Positions 17,297 through 26,828 of a stretch of DNA of 64,000 nucleotides are shown here, in pieces (the first letter of the stretch is position 1; each line of letters begins with the position of its first letter). The position numbers and the translations under genes are program-made. The stretch lies in assembly GCA_029550525.1 (NCBI GenBank), contig JAKPHF010000036.1:1-64000 (forward strand), read 5' to 3'. The notes below the pieces were generated by a model. The model did no database searches and was not told the DNA's origin. It saw only the letters and a list, made by a program, of their open reading frames with translations. Origin of the DNA: Planctomycetota bacterium. Lineage in GTDB: Bacteria > Planctomycetota > Phycisphaerae > UBA1845 > PWPN01.

Positions 17297-17706
17297 ACTC
17301 TGCGTCTCCTTATGCGGTTGCGGCGACCCCGCCGGGCATGACGCCCACTCACGGGAACCGCTATCAAGATTACCCGTGGGTGTGCGCAGGTTCAAGAGTT
17401 GGCGCGGCTCATGATCGTACAATATCGACGAAACCGCAACTCCGAGAGGTCGCGGTTCGCATGGCCCTGCAGCGCTCGTGAAAAGCGACCAGCGAGCCTA
17501 TAATCATCCCCAATTGCAGATATCCCCGTTGGGGGAGAGACGGCAGCACTTTCGGCGTCAGAGATGCAAGCGGCAGACGGTCGTGTTGGGGGGCGGGCGT
17601 CCCGCCCGCCTGGACAGGCGGGCAAGATGCCCGCCCCCCGAAACGCGCGAACGCCGGGCACTGTCGCCGTAACCAAGGGGCGTATGCCCGGGGAGAGCGT
17701 CAACGT
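17297..17706. other. Divergent intergenic region before ispG
   Basis: About 410 bases. It contains the upstream region of the small minus-strand gene, a plus-strand TATAAT at 17499-17504 with a weak -35, a double palindromic repeat (17588-17639), and GGGGAGAG about 8 bases before the ispG ATG. Confidence 0.6.
17588..17639. repeat. Composite palindromic repeat
   Basis: Two hairpins back to back: GGGCGGGCGTCCCGCCCGCC, then GGCGGGCAAGATGCCCGCC. The second is the dispersed palindrome also found at 10442 and 35987. It lies between the putative ispG promoter and the gene, so it would sit in the 5' leader. Confidence 0.8.
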
Positions 17707-18912
17707 ATGGAATTGAGCGTGGCTTCGAATGCGAACGGAGGCTTCAGCCGCCCGCGGCGGCGGACCCGGCAGGTGCGAGTGGGCAACGTGCGGATCGGCG
17801 GCGACGCCCCCGTGTGCCTGCAGTCCATGACCAGCACGTACACGTATGACATCGACGCGACGGTCGGACAGATCAATCGCCTGGCCGGCGCCGGCTGCGA
17901 CGCCGTGCGCGTCGCCGTCCCCGACCGCCGCGACACCGAGGCGCTGCCCGAGATCCTCCGCCAGGTGTCGGTGCCCATCATCGCCGACGTGCACTTCCAC
18001 TATCAGCGGGCGCTGGAGGCCATCAAAGCGGGCGTGCACAAGATCCGACTGAACCCCGGCAACATCAAGGACCGCAAGCAGGTCAACGAGGTAATCCGGG
18101 CCTGCCGTGACGCCGGTATTCCCATTCGCGTGGGCGTGAACGAAGGCAGCATCGTCGAACGGCAGGACAAGGCCACCCGCGCGGCCGAAAAGAGCGACCT
18201 GGCCGCCGACCGCCACGGCAACCTCATCCGGCTGATGGTTCGCAAGCTCGAGGAGTACATTCGCATCTTCGAGGAGAACGATTTCTACGACGTCGTGCTG
18301 AGCGCCAAGAGCATCGACGCGACGGTGGTCATCGACGCCTACCGGGCCATCAGCGAGCGGTTCGACTTCCCGCTGCACCTGGGCGTGACGCACGCCGGGC
18401 CGCCGGAAACCGGCCGCATCCGCTCGGTTGCCGCGTTGGGCACGCTCCTGGCCGAAGGCATCGGCGATACCATTCGCATCTCGTATGCCGCCGACCCGAT
18501 CCACGAGGTCGAGGACGGCAAGGAGCTGCTCTGCAGCCTGGGCCTTCGCCGTCGCAACGAGCCCGAGCTGATCGCCTGTCCGACGTGCGGCCGCATCGAA
18601 GTGGACCTGATCCGGCTCGTGCAACAGGTTCGACAGAAGCTCTCCAACATCCCGGTGCCGGTCAAGGTGGCCGTCATGGGCTGCGTGGTCAACGGCCCGG
18701 GCGAGGCTGAAGGCGCCGACGTGGCCGTCTTTGCGGGCAAAGGCCGCGGCGTGATCTACGTCCAGGGCGAGCAGGTTCGCACGGTGAATGAAGCCGAGAT
18801 GCTGGATGCACTATACGACGAGGCAGTGAAGTTTGCCGACCGCGTGCAGCGAGGCGAGGCCGCGCTCACGAACGCCCAAGTCCAGATTGATCCCGCGAAA
18901 ACGGGCGGATGA
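17707..18912 (+). CDS. ispG: 4-hydroxy-3-methylbut-2-en-1-yl diphosphate synthase
   Basis: [4Fe-4S] enzyme of the MEP isoprenoid pathway that reduces methylerythritol cyclodiphosphate to HMBPP; cytoplasmic. Visible are RRTRQVRVGNVRIGG at the start, the TIM-barrel segments LQSMTSTYT, VAVPDRRDTEAL and IIADVHFHYQRAL, then IRLNPGNIKD and KEDVVLSAK-like FYDVVLSAKSIDA. The cluster ligands are in CPTCGRIEVDL and MGCVVNGPGE. Length is 401 residues, slightly longer than the compact bacterial form because of an N-terminal tail. The ATG at 17707 has a GGGGAGAG ribosome site. No other MEP gene is in the window. Confidence 0.95.
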   Translation: MELSVASNANGGFSRPRRRTRQVRVGNVRIGGDAPVCLQSMTSTYTYDIDATVGQINRLAGAGCDAVRVAVPDRRDTEALPEILRQVSVPIIADVHFHYQRALEAIKAGVHKIRLNPGNIKDRKQVNEVIRACRDAGIPIRVGVNEGSIVERQDKATRAAEKSDLAADRHGNLIRLMVRKLEEYIRIFEENDFYDVVLSAKSIDATVVIDAYRAISERFDFPLHLGVTHAGPPETGRIRSVAALGTLLAEGIGDTIRISYAADPIHEVEDGKELLCSLGLRRRNEPELIACPTCGRIEVDLIRLVQQVRQKLSNIPVPVKVAVMGCVVNGPGEAEGADVAVFAGKGRGVIYVQGEQVRTVNEAEMLDALYDEAVKFADRVQRGEAALTNAQVQIDPAKTGG

Positions 18913-19339
18913 GCCCCAAGAAAGAGTTCACGAAGTACGACAAGAAAGAGCTCACTGCCAGTGAAAGGAGACGGCGGGGTTAATTTAAACTCCGTCGCTC
19001 ACGTGCGACTCCCCGCATCCCGCGGCAATGAGCTTTTTGAAGTGAAACTCCGCTGGATGCCCTCTGCGTCACCTGCGGTGCCTCATATCCGCCGCTGAAG
19101 ACGAAAAAAAATGCGGGCGGCTAGTAATTGCCTACCAGCCACCCGCAAGGGAAAGGGAAGAGGTCTGATGAATGATTGCTGACAGATTCTAGGCAGCGTG
19201 TCGTCAAGTTTCGCGCTCGAGTGCGACAAACATGCGAATTTATTCATTTCGGTCGGGTTTCCGGTTTTCCCGTAGCACGATCTTCGTTGTTTTGGCGTAA
19301 AGCTTTGCCCCCCTTTACCGGGATGTCCATGCGACCGGG
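18913..19339. other. Intergenic region after ispG with a structured element
   Basis: About 430 bases without a gene. A folded element spans 18974-19016: an outer GCGGGG/CCCCGC stem encloses TTAATTTAAA and an inner GTCGC/GCGAC hairpin. It has no T tract and does not look like a tRNA. A clear minus-strand terminator follows at 19104-19146. The rest is AT-richer than its surroundings with no obvious content. Confidence 0.5.
19104..19146 (-). terminator. Terminator of the O-antigen-ligase-like gene
   Basis: Stem GCGGGCGGCT (19113-19122) with AGCCACCCGC (19137-19146), one mismatch, followed on the minus strand by eight T residues (19104-19111). Confidence 0.85.
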
Positions 19340-22300
19340 TCACTTCGCGCGAAGGATCGGAGCGGCCGGAGCTGATGCGGGACGACTGGCGGTGAGATCT
19401 TCCGCGAGTGCGGCCTCGACGAACGCCTTCAGTGCCGCGTTGTCAGCATAATTGGTGGCGACCGCCTCCAGCAGTGCACGCGACTGACGGGGATCGTCGA
19501 GGTAAGTCTGCACCGCCTTGAGGTGCTCGATGGCTTGCTCGGTATTGTTCTCCTCCAGTGAAGAGCGCGCAGCCAGCCAGTGAGCATGCGGATTCTCCGG
19601 GGCCAGGCTCAAACTGGTCCGCAGCCATTGTGGATATGATGCAGGGCGTTCGTTCGGAGGCGAGTCGGCGAACATGCCGCACAGCTCGGCATAGCCGTAG
19701 CCGAGGTTCCGCTCCAAGAGATCCCCAGCGTCCGACCCGATCTGTTCGCGGATGATCTGGCGGGCCGCAGCCTGATCGTCGGCCGCCAGCAGGTACAGCG
19801 AAAGCTCGCGCCGGAGCAACTGGAACGCATCGTCGCCGGGCAGGGCCGCGGGCCAGGACGCCAGCGCCCGCCGGCACAGTTCGGCCGCCGGCTGCGGCGC
19901 GTCAGGCGCGGCCAGAAACAGCCAGCGGGCCTGTTCGCCCAAGGCGTGGGACAGCGTCGCCGGGTAGTACAACCGGATAGCGGGATGATCGTAGAGTTTG
20001 ACCGCCCGTCCGGCATACTCGGCGGCTTGGGCATACCGGCCGGCGATCTTCTCCGCCAACCCTTTGAGGCGGAGACTCTCGGGCGCGTAGGGATCGGACC
20101 ACGCGTCAGGGCCGGTCGAGGCCCGCTCGACCGCCTCCGCCTCTCGCAGCAGTGTCTCCAAATAGTGGTCGAAGGAGGTAGGTTCGCGATCCAGAATCTG
20201 CCGCACGGCCCGCTCGATGGCGGTCAGGCTGCCCGCAGGCCTGGGCCCCATCCGCAGGGGAACCCGCAGCAGTTCGAGCCGTTGATCCATGGGCGCTGCG
20301 CCGCTCATGGCCAGCAGTTGCAACGCCACCGGCGTATCGAAGCGGTTTCGCAAGTACGACATCTGAATCCAGTGTCGGGCGGCGGGCAGGAGCGGCTCGT
20401 CGCGGGTCTCCATCCCGATCGACGGCTTGAGCGATTCAATCTCGTGCTTCATCAGCAGCACCTGAGCCATCCAGTCCGCCACCGAATGCACACCGGGCAC
20501 CGTGTTCCACAGCTCGGTTCCCACGCTCATGCAAATGGCGAAGTACTGATCGAAGCGGGCAATGTCCTCCTCGGCAATGTTCCGGATGCGCGCTCGGTTG
20601 GACGGGTCAGTCTGCCGTGCCAGCATGCCTCGGAATTGTTCGTGCTGATGGGCGGCGGCGGCGTGGGCGACCTGCGTCGCTTTCAAACCTGCCAGCGCGT
20701 GGTTTTCCATCATCAGCCGGTCCCTTCGAGCCTCCAGAGCCTGGGCGAGAGCAGCATCCCACTGCCGCTTTTCGAGAAGATCGTCCACGCGGCCCGCGGC
20801 CAGCGCCCGCTGCCAGTCGCGGCTGACCGTCGAAGCAATGAACACGGCTCCGAGCAAGGCGGCCACCATTCCCACCGTTCCGAGCCAGCTCGCCCGACTG
20901 TACACGGGAGCGGTGCTCGGCTCAGGCTCGCGGCTGTACGCCCAGAGCAGACCGATGACCGTGTAGAAGATGGCCGGCAGCACCGGCATGCGCAAGGCCA
21001 CGTCCGCGCACTCTTCCAATATGATCGCCAGGAGCGCGGCCATGAGCCCGAGAACGTACCACTTGTCCGCGGGCCGATCCGCTCGCATGAACGTCCGCCA
21101 GCCGGCCCAGAAGGTCAGCCCCAAAGCGGTGGCCATCAACGCAAAGCCGATCAGCCCCAGATCGGCCAGGATTTCCAGCCACTCGTTGTGAGCGTGTCCG
21201 ACCATGCCACTGGCGAATACCAGCGGATCCTTCTCCACGTCCGGCAGTTCCCCCGGCTCAGTCGGCATGCAGGCCATCTGCTGCGAGAGGCAGAAATACG
21301 AACCCTGGCCGCCTCCGGCCAGCGGATGGTCCAGGACCAGCCGCTTGGCATAATCCCAGGTGTAGAACCGAAACCGCCACGTCGCGCCGCGTCCGCCGGC
21401 CTCCATCGTCTGTTGTGCCTGCAGCCAGGGCCGGGCGACGAACACCACCGCGGCCAGCGCCAGCACGATCATGCCCAGCACCATCAGACGCCGGCGATCG
21501 TGAGGCACCCAGCGAATTAGCAGAGCAGCGCCCGCCGCTGCCAGGCCGACCAACAAAGCGAGCAACGGTCCTCGTGAATCCGTCAGGACGAACGCCCAGC
21601 CCACTACGATCAGCACGACGACCGAGCCTATGCCGATAAACAGCGGCCGGCTCTGACCGGCAGCTGCGTTCCGGTCGCGAACGGAAGCAGCCGGAAGCGG
21701 ATTGGGCCCAGTCCCGCCACCGGCCCGCCCTGTGCGGATGACGTTCTCGATCGCCCAACCCATGCCGGCCACGGCCATGATGACCGCGGGCAGCATGCAA
21801 GCGGCAAAGAAAATGGGGTTGCCGATCGGGAATTCCAGCCGCAGCACGGGATTGCGTTCGTAGTAGTACCACAGCCCCACCACGGCGGTGACGGCCAGGA
21901 TCAACGCCATACCCACGCCGGCGCGCAGGGCACTCCAGCGGTTCATGCTTCGGCCCAGCGCCACCGCCCAGACGATCACGAACATGTTGCGCAACGCTTC
22001 ACCCAACGCACCCGGAGGCCAATGAGCCCATTGAAAGCTCAGAATCGCCCAGACGCCGAAGGCCAGCATGGCGATTTGAGCAGCTCCGACCAGCGTGATG
22101 GACTCGGACAGCCGCCGGCGAGGACTCGTCTGGCTTTGCGCCACATCCGAACCGCCGGTCCAATCCTCTTCCTCCCTGCGCCGTCCGGACCGCACGTAGA
22201 GCATGAACCCGGCCGTCGCCAGGGCCGCGGCCGCCCCCAGCCCCTGTGCCAGCCATTTGACGTCATCGCCTCGGAGAGTCGGGCAGGCGTAGTTGAAGTT

Positions 22301-22600
22301 GAGGATTTCGACCACGATCCGCAGGATCGAGTTGGGGGCCCAGGGCACGGCTCCGTCTTTGGTCCCATGTCGTGCGCTGATCAGCAGGCAACTCGCGCCG
22401 AGGGTGAGCACGACCAGGACGACGAGCCATTGCTGATAAGGACGGAGCTTGCGCTCCAGGTCGTACGTGAAGGGGACCGGCTTGGGCGCGGGAGCCGCAG
22501 GTGCGGAAGCCGCGGGTGCGGAGGAAGCCGCAGGTGCGGCCACCGGTGTCGGTGCCGGTTCGGTGACGGGTGTCGTGTTGGTCGTGTCTGAGTCGGTCAT
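19340..22600 (-). CDS. O-antigen ligase/Wzy-like polymerase fused to a TPR-type C-terminal half
   Basis: A 1086-residue membrane protein. The first half has about 12 hydrophobic segments and O-antigen ligase/Wzy landmarks: VLTDSRGPLLALLVGL and, later, GMVGHAHNEWLEILADLGLIGF, the H-N-x-W/Y-L-E loop shared by WaaL and polymerases. The second half (from about residue 600) is soluble and helical with TPR-like repeats (for example LKGLAEKIAGRYAQAAEYAG), presumably periplasmic. The N-terminus is an Ala/Pro-rich cytoplasmic tail. Start at ATG 22600 is chosen because the extended frame would run into the upstream adenosyltransferase gene. It probably joins or polymerises lipid-linked glycans; no other glycan gene is adjacent. 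Confidence 0.8.
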   Translation of the reverse strand: MTDSDTTNTTPVTEPAPTPVAAPAASSAPAASAPAAPAPKPVPFTYDLERKLRPYQQWLVVLVVLTLGASCLLISARHGTKDGAVPWAPNSILRIVVEILNFNYACPTLRGDDVKWLAQGLGAAAALATAGFMLYVRSGRRREEEDWTGGSDVAQSQTSPRRRLSESITLVGAAQIAMLAFGVWAILSFQWAHWPPGALGEALRNMFVIVWAVALGRSMNRWSALRAGVGMALILAVTAVVGLWYYYERNPVLRLEFPIGNPIFFAACMLPAVIMAVAGMGWAIENVIRTGRAGGGTGPNPLPAASVRDRNAAAGQSRPLFIGIGSVVVLIVVGWAFVLTDSRGPLLALLVGLAAAGAALLIRWVPHDRRRLMVLGMIVLALAAVVFVARPWLQAQQTMEAGGRGATWRFRFYTWDYAKRLVLDHPLAGGGQGSYFCLSQQMACMPTEPGELPDVEKDPLVFASGMVGHAHNEWLEILADLGLIGFALMATALGLTFWAGWRTFMRADRPADKWYVLGLMAALLAIILEECADVALRMPVLPAIFYTVIGLLWAYSREPEPSTAPVYSRASWLGTVGMVAALLGAVFIASTVSRDWQRALAAGRVDDLLEKRQWDAALAQALEARRDRLMMENHALAGLKATQVAHAAAAHQHEQFRGMLARQTDPSNRARIRNIAEEDIARFDQYFAICMSVGTELWNTVPGVHSVADWMAQVLLMKHEIESLKPSIGMETRDEPLLPAARHWIQMSYLRNRFDTPVALQLLAMSGAAPMDQRLELLRVPLRMGPRPAGSLTAIERAVRQILDREPTSFDHYLETLLREAEAVERASTGPDAWSDPYAPESLRLKGLAEKIAGRYAQAAEYAGRAVKLYDHPAIRLYYPATLSHALGEQARWLFLAAPDAPQPAAELCRRALASWPAALPGDDAFQLLRRELSLYLLAADDQAAARQIIREQIGSDAGDLLERNLGYGYAELCGMFADSPPNERPASYPQWLRTSLSLAPENPHAHWLAARSSLEENNTEQAIEHLKAVQTYLDDPRQSRALLEAVATNYADNAALKAFVEAALAEDLTASRPASAPAAPILRAK

Positions 22601-22619
22601 GGTCGGATCCGGCCATAGC

Positions 22620-23180
22620 TTAAACAGAGGGTCGATGCCCTGGCGTCCAAATGACGTCCGGACAATGGGCCTCACGATTCGCTTGCCGCGACCAGGCAAA
22701 CATCAGGTCGCTGAGTCGATTCAGGTAGACGATGATCTCCGGAGCCAGCGGCTCGGTTCGATGGAGCGAGACGACCGCTCGTTCGGCCCGCCGGCAGACG
22801 GTCCGCGCCACCTGCAGCCGAGCCGCCAGCTCACACCCGCCTGGCAGGATGAAATGCGATAGCGGTTCGACCCGGGCCGTCGATTCGTCGATCCAGGTTT
22901 CCAGACGCCGGCACTGCTCGGCGCCGATGCGCGGGACGGTGCGGGCCCGCTCGGAGTTCGGCGGAGCCGCCAGATGCGCTCCCATATCCAGCAGATCCCG
23001 CTGAATCGCGACCAACCGTTCGACGAACTCGCCGGTAGCGGCCACCCGGCACCAGCCCAGGACCGCGTTGAGTTCATCCACCGTGCCGTAGGTCGAAACG
23101 CGAAGGTCGTCCTTCCAGACCCGCGTTCCATCAGACAGCCCGGTCTCGCCCGAATCGCCCAGTCTGGTGTAGAGTCCCAT
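22620..23180 (-). CDS. PduO-type ATP:cob(I)alamin adenosyltransferase
   Basis: Transfers the adenosyl group of ATP to cob(I)alamin, giving adenosylcobalamin; cytoplasmic trimer. The N-terminal signature is clear: MGLYTRLGDSGETGLSDGTR, then VSTYGTVDELNAVLGWCR (ATP site). The C-terminal part holds FILPGGCELAARLQVARTVCRRAER and VYLNRLSDLMFAWSR, all family hallmarks. The start is ATG 23180; the open frame continues upstream without homology. Length of 186 residues is normal. It lies 20 bases before the O-antigen-ligase-like gene and 63 bases after the WbsX-like gene on the same strand. No B12-dependent enzyme is encoded here. Confidence 0.93.
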   Translation of the reverse strand: MGLYTRLGDSGETGLSDGTRVWKDDLRVSTYGTVDELNAVLGWCRVAATGEFVERLVAIQRDLLDMGAHLAAPPNSERARTVPRIGAEQCRRLETWIDESTARVEPLSHFILPGGCELAARLQVARTVCRRAERAVVSLHRTEPLAPEIIVYLNRLSDLMFAWSRQANREAHCPDVIWTPGHRPSV

Positions 23181-23243
23181 GTCTACCAGCGTAACCTCAA
23201 AAACGGTGCCAGGCGAGCGGTCCGGGCGGAGGCTCCCGGGCAC

Positions 23244-26200
23244 TCACTCGAACAGCTTCACCAGTTCCTCGGCAAAGAATCGATGTCCCCGGTCTTCGGG
23301 ATGGTTGATTCCGTTGCGCAGCAGGATTTCATACGGTATCCCGAGGGGGTCCAGTTCTTCCCACCTTCGGGCGGCGTCGGCCAGGGGCAGTTTGTGCTCG
23401 GCGGCGAAGCGCCTCAGGAAAGCGACGTTGGGCCGCGGATCGGCCGTCACGCGGAAGCTTCGCTGCCCCATCCAGTCGGGCCGTACGAAATGCGGTGTGA
23501 TGAGCACGAGCACCGCCCCAGCCTCCCGGGTCCGCTGGAGGATATCACCGTACATCTTCTCCATCGCGTCGAGCGGAATGCCCATGTCGTTGACGAACTC
23601 CAGCGTTACCACGTCGGGCTGGAAGTCGAGCACCTCTTTTTGGAAGTTCGGGAACCGCCCCGGCGTGCTCGTCCCGCCGATACCCGCGTTCACGACTCTG
23701 AGCTTGGCCGACGGGTACCGCTCTTTCAGCATGGATTCGAGCAAGCCGACGTAGCACGTCGCGGGCGTGCTCGACTCACCGCAGGCGGTCACGCTGTCGC
23801 CCCAGCAGACGATGGTCACGGGTGAACCGTCTCGCAACTTGGCCAGCACGGGCTGCAGCGCCTCCGAACGTTCGGGCGGTGCAGCCTTCGGAGGCACGCC
23901 GATGACGTAGATAACCTCCGGCTTGAGTCCGCCGGCATTGAATGGGTGATACACGTTGGCCAGGTGGAACGTGCCCGACGGGATGACGGGCAGATCGGGG
24001 CAGTCGGCGGACGCCGGACCTTCGATCAACCGGGGCTTGCCCTCAGCATCCAGGACGATGGCGTCCACACGCCGCGTGCTCATGCGATAGGTAACCAGCA
24101 CGGAATCGCCCGGCTTGAGCCGGCTATCGGCTGTGAGCGAGAACGCCCCCCACTTGTCGTCGAGCACATAATCCCGCCCGGCCTCGAATCGCACCTGCGG
24201 TCGGCGGGGATCGGTGATCATCAATGAGCCCGGCACGAAGCTGTCCGGCAGGACGTTCCGCCGGTCGTTCGGGTGAATGATGAGTCGATTGCCGCCCCGC
24301 CACTGCGTCACGGGGTCGGCGACCAGCGTGAGCGGCAGATCCTTGATTTCGACGATCTGGACAGGCGGCACGATCAGTTCGCCGCCCTGTGAGGTGCGCT
24401 CGCGTTGGCCGTGCCAGTACGTGCCGGGCCGGATCCAGATCCGATCGCCGTAGGCGTACACATCGAGCCCGGTGATGACGTCCGGATGCCGTCCGACCGC
24501 GCTCACCCGGTTGCGCAGGTCGTACTTGCCCTCGAGGCCCAGATCGTATGGGCACACGTTGTCGGGCCACGCCGGCGACGAATCGGCGAACGTGCGGCGA
24601 ACAGCCTCAACGTCGTCGAATCCGAACTGAACGTTCGGTTCGAGATATGAACCCTCGCCCCACTCGTTCCAAGCCTCCAGAATGGCCATTTTGCCGCCGG
24701 TCGCGTCGAGGTGCGCCTTGAGCCGGGCCAAGCCCTCGGCGAAATGCACCGATTGACGGTCGAACTTCTGCTCGGTGCGCGGTCCATGCCACGGCCGGGC
24801 ATCCCAATTGACGGTGAGCAGCGGCGTATACGGCAGCACGCCCGAGCCGCTCATCGTTTTCCAGATGTTTTCATGGGCGAGCACATAGTGCCGATACGGC
24901 GACTGGGCCAGCACGGTATCGATGCGCACGTAGTTGTACGCGGTGACCGAGTCAAAGCCGGCCCGCTTGAGCGATTCGAGCGCCCCCGGATCGCCAGCCG
25001 TGCACGCCGCAAAGTGGATGCCCGCCAGACCGGCCCGCCGGGCTTTCTCGCGCATGGCGTCAAAGGCGGCCCGCACCTTGTCTTCCGAGCCCATATCGGC
25101 GATGAGGCGACCCGCGCTGAAGAAGCTCACATACGGCTTGCCGTCCACCAGGAGGTAGTTGGACCGGCGGAAGTAGCGTTCGATCCAGTAGTCAGCCACG
25201 GTCAGGAGTTGCTCATGCGTGTGCTGATGGAACGGCGGGTGGTTGGCCCACATGACCGCGAACTTCATGAGCTCGTTGTAACGGGCCGCAAGAAAGCCTT
25301 CATTGAGGCCGGCGCCGAGGACCTCCTTGCCGTCGCGCCAGTACCAGTCATACACGAAGAACGAGATGCCGTTCTCGACCGCCCACTTGATGTGCCAGTC
25401 GGCTACTTCGGGCCGGCCTTCGTCGTACCAGCCCAGGAGCGAATCGCGCTCGGGGAAATTGGCCTGATGCTTCCAACGACTCATCTGGTCGGCCGACCAG
25501 CCGGGGAAATAGTAAACACCGATCTGGTAGTCCGTCTTGACCGGCCTCGGCGGTGGCACGTCGTAGCCGTCCGGGCGCGTCAGGAACTCGCGGTCGTGTA
25601 CGGGCTCGCAAACCCGCAGCATCCCTGCAAGAGTCTGTCCGTTGGGCATGACGACGCTCATCGCCGTCGCACCGGCCCTTTCGAGTTGTACGTTGACTCG
25701 CAATTCGGCGCGTCCGCCGGGGCCGATGGCGGGCACCGGCAGCTCGGGGGTGGCCACGGTGATACCGTCGCCCTCGCAGGTCGCGTGTGCGACACCGGCC
25801 GGGAGCGCGGGCCCGCCCGCGTGCTCGACGATCAGACGTACGGCGGCCGATTGGCTCGGCCGCACCACGCCGCGTTCGAAGTTGAAGTATTTGACCCGAA
25901 GCAGCGGGCGCTGCGGGTCGTTTTCACTGATGGACAGCGACTTCAACGTGAGCACCTCACCGCCTTTCGTCCCGAACCCGATGGCCAGGTGTGTGATGGT
26001 TCCCTTCCACTCCGGCCGTTCGCGGAGGTCGATCGTGACTTTCGGCTCACTCTTGTCAAAGCGAACGGGTTCGCCGTAGAGGCCCTGCTGCTCGGCGTTC
26101 GCCCAGTAGAGCGTGACGCCGGTCTCGGTCGGGCAGGTCGCGTCGAGCTCCAGGACCGACCGCCGAGCGGCATCGAACGGTTCGACCGGCGTGATGATCA

Positions 26201-26828
26201 CGGCCTGCGGCTGGGCCGCCCGGACTTTTAGGCTGCGGGGTGTGCGCTCGACTTCGGCGGCATACAGGCTTCGCCAGGAATCCTCCTGCCCGCCGAATGC
26301 CCACGACGGAGCGGGAGCCGGTCCAGCCATCTCGACGATGCGGATGGCCCGCAGTTTGAGTCCCGTTCCCGCCGGCGGGTCGAAACGCAGTTGGATGATC
26401 TTGCCCAGGCTCGCCCAGAAGGGATACACAGGCACGGACTGCCGGGTGCCGGGGACGATGCGAATCACGCTTCGCATGCCGGGTTCGAAACCCCCGTAGC
26501 GCCCCTCGGACTTGTTGGTGTAATACAATTCGCCCAGGCCGCCCTGCGGGCAATCCAGGTCGATGATCACCCACTGGTGGTTGGTCGCGACCGGCAGTTC
26601 AAAGCTCGGCCCGGTGATGATGGGGTCCGATCCGGTGGCGTTGAAGGTGACACCGTCTGCGTCGAACACGGCGTCGCGAATCAGTCCGTTGGGTGACCAG
26701 CCGTTCCAGCGGACCTCCGCGTTGAACTTCCACTCCGCCAGCACCCGCTCGGATTCGGCTTTTGCGGACGCGACACACACGGCCGTAACCAGGATTGCAG
26801 TTCCCATCCCGTGCTTGAGATTATGCAT
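23244..26828 (-). CDS. Secreted WbsX/GH99-like domain protein fused to an SGNH hydrolase
   Basis: A 1194-residue exported protein: signal peptide MHNLKHGMGTAILVTAVCVA, about 400 residues of beta-rich modules, then a WbsX/GH99-like TIM-barrel (about 433-760) with DYQIGVYYFPGWSADQMSRW, NGISFFVYDWYWRDG and ILEAWNEWGEGSYLEP. A linker follows, then a C-terminal SGNH/GDSL hydrolase (about 995-1194) with the nucleophile in VTIVCWGDSVTACGES, the Gly block in NAGIGGTST, the oxyanion Asn in LEFVNDMG, and the Asp/His pair region near NGINHPEDRGH. It may cleave a glycan and de-esterify it. AGGAG lies 8 bases before the ATG at 26828; the open frame further upstream lacks a signal peptide. Confidence 0.8.
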   Translation of the reverse strand: MHNLKHGMGTAILVTAVCVASAKAESERVLAEWKFNAEVRWNGWSPNGLIRDAVFDADGVTFNATGSDPIITGPSFELPVATNHQWVIIDLDCPQGGLGELYYTNKSEGRYGGFEPGMRSVIRIVPGTRQSVPVYPFWASLGKIIQLRFDPPAGTGLKLRAIRIVEMAGPAPAPSWAFGGQEDSWRSLYAAEVERTPRSLKVRAAQPQAVIITPVEPFDAARRSVLELDATCPTETGVTLYWANAEQQGLYGEPVRFDKSEPKVTIDLRERPEWKGTITHLAIGFGTKGGEVLTLKSLSISENDPQRPLLRVKYFNFERGVVRPSQSAAVRLIVEHAGGPALPAGVAHATCEGDGITVATPELPVPAIGPGGRAELRVNVQLERAGATAMSVVMPNGQTLAGMLRVCEPVHDREFLTRPDGYDVPPPRPVKTDYQIGVYYFPGWSADQMSRWKHQANFPERDSLLGWYDEGRPEVADWHIKWAVENGISFFVYDWYWRDGKEVLGAGLNEGFLAARYNELMKFAVMWANHPPFHQHTHEQLLTVADYWIERYFRRSNYLLVDGKPYVSFFSAGRLIADMGSEDKVRAAFDAMREKARRAGLAGIHFAACTAGDPGALESLKRAGFDSVTAYNYVRIDTVLAQSPYRHYVLAHENIWKTMSGSGVLPYTPLLTVNWDARPWHGPRTEQKFDRQSVHFAEGLARLKAHLDATGGKMAILEAWNEWGEGSYLEPNVQFGFDDVEAVRRTFADSSPAWPDNVCPYDLGLEGKYDLRNRVSAVGRHPDVITGLDVYAYGDRIWIRPGTYWHGQRERTSQGGELIVPPVQIVEIKDLPLTLVADPVTQWRGGNRLIIHPNDRRNVLPDSFVPGSLMITDPRRPQVRFEAGRDYVLDDKWGAFSLTADSRLKPGDSVLVTYRMSTRRVDAIVLDAEGKPRLIEGPASADCPDLPVIPSGTFHLANVYHPFNAGGLKPEVIYVIGVPPKAAPPERSEALQPVLAKLRDGSPVTIVCWGDSVTACGESSTPATCYVGLLESMLKERYPSAKLRVVNAGIGGTSTPGRFPNFQKEVLDFQPDVVTLEFVNDMGIPLDAMEKMYGDILQRTREAGAVLVLITPHFVRPDWMGQRSFRVTADPRPNVAFLRRFAAEHKLPLADAARRWEELDPLGIPYEILLRNGINHPEDRGHRFFAEELVKLFE

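Noticed and set aside
17392..18624. Minus-strand frame of 410 codons across ispG
   Set aside because: Antisense to ispG; its apparent GAGILPAC segment comes from the intergenic palindromic repeat.
18974..19016. Possible tRNA in the folded element after ispG
   Set aside because: No T-loop GTTCRA sequence, no anticodon arm of the right size and no CCA-like end.
19946..21520. Plus-strand frame of 524 codons opposite the O-antigen-ligase-like gene
   Set aside because: The minus strand encodes membrane helices and a ligase motif; the plus frame has no features.
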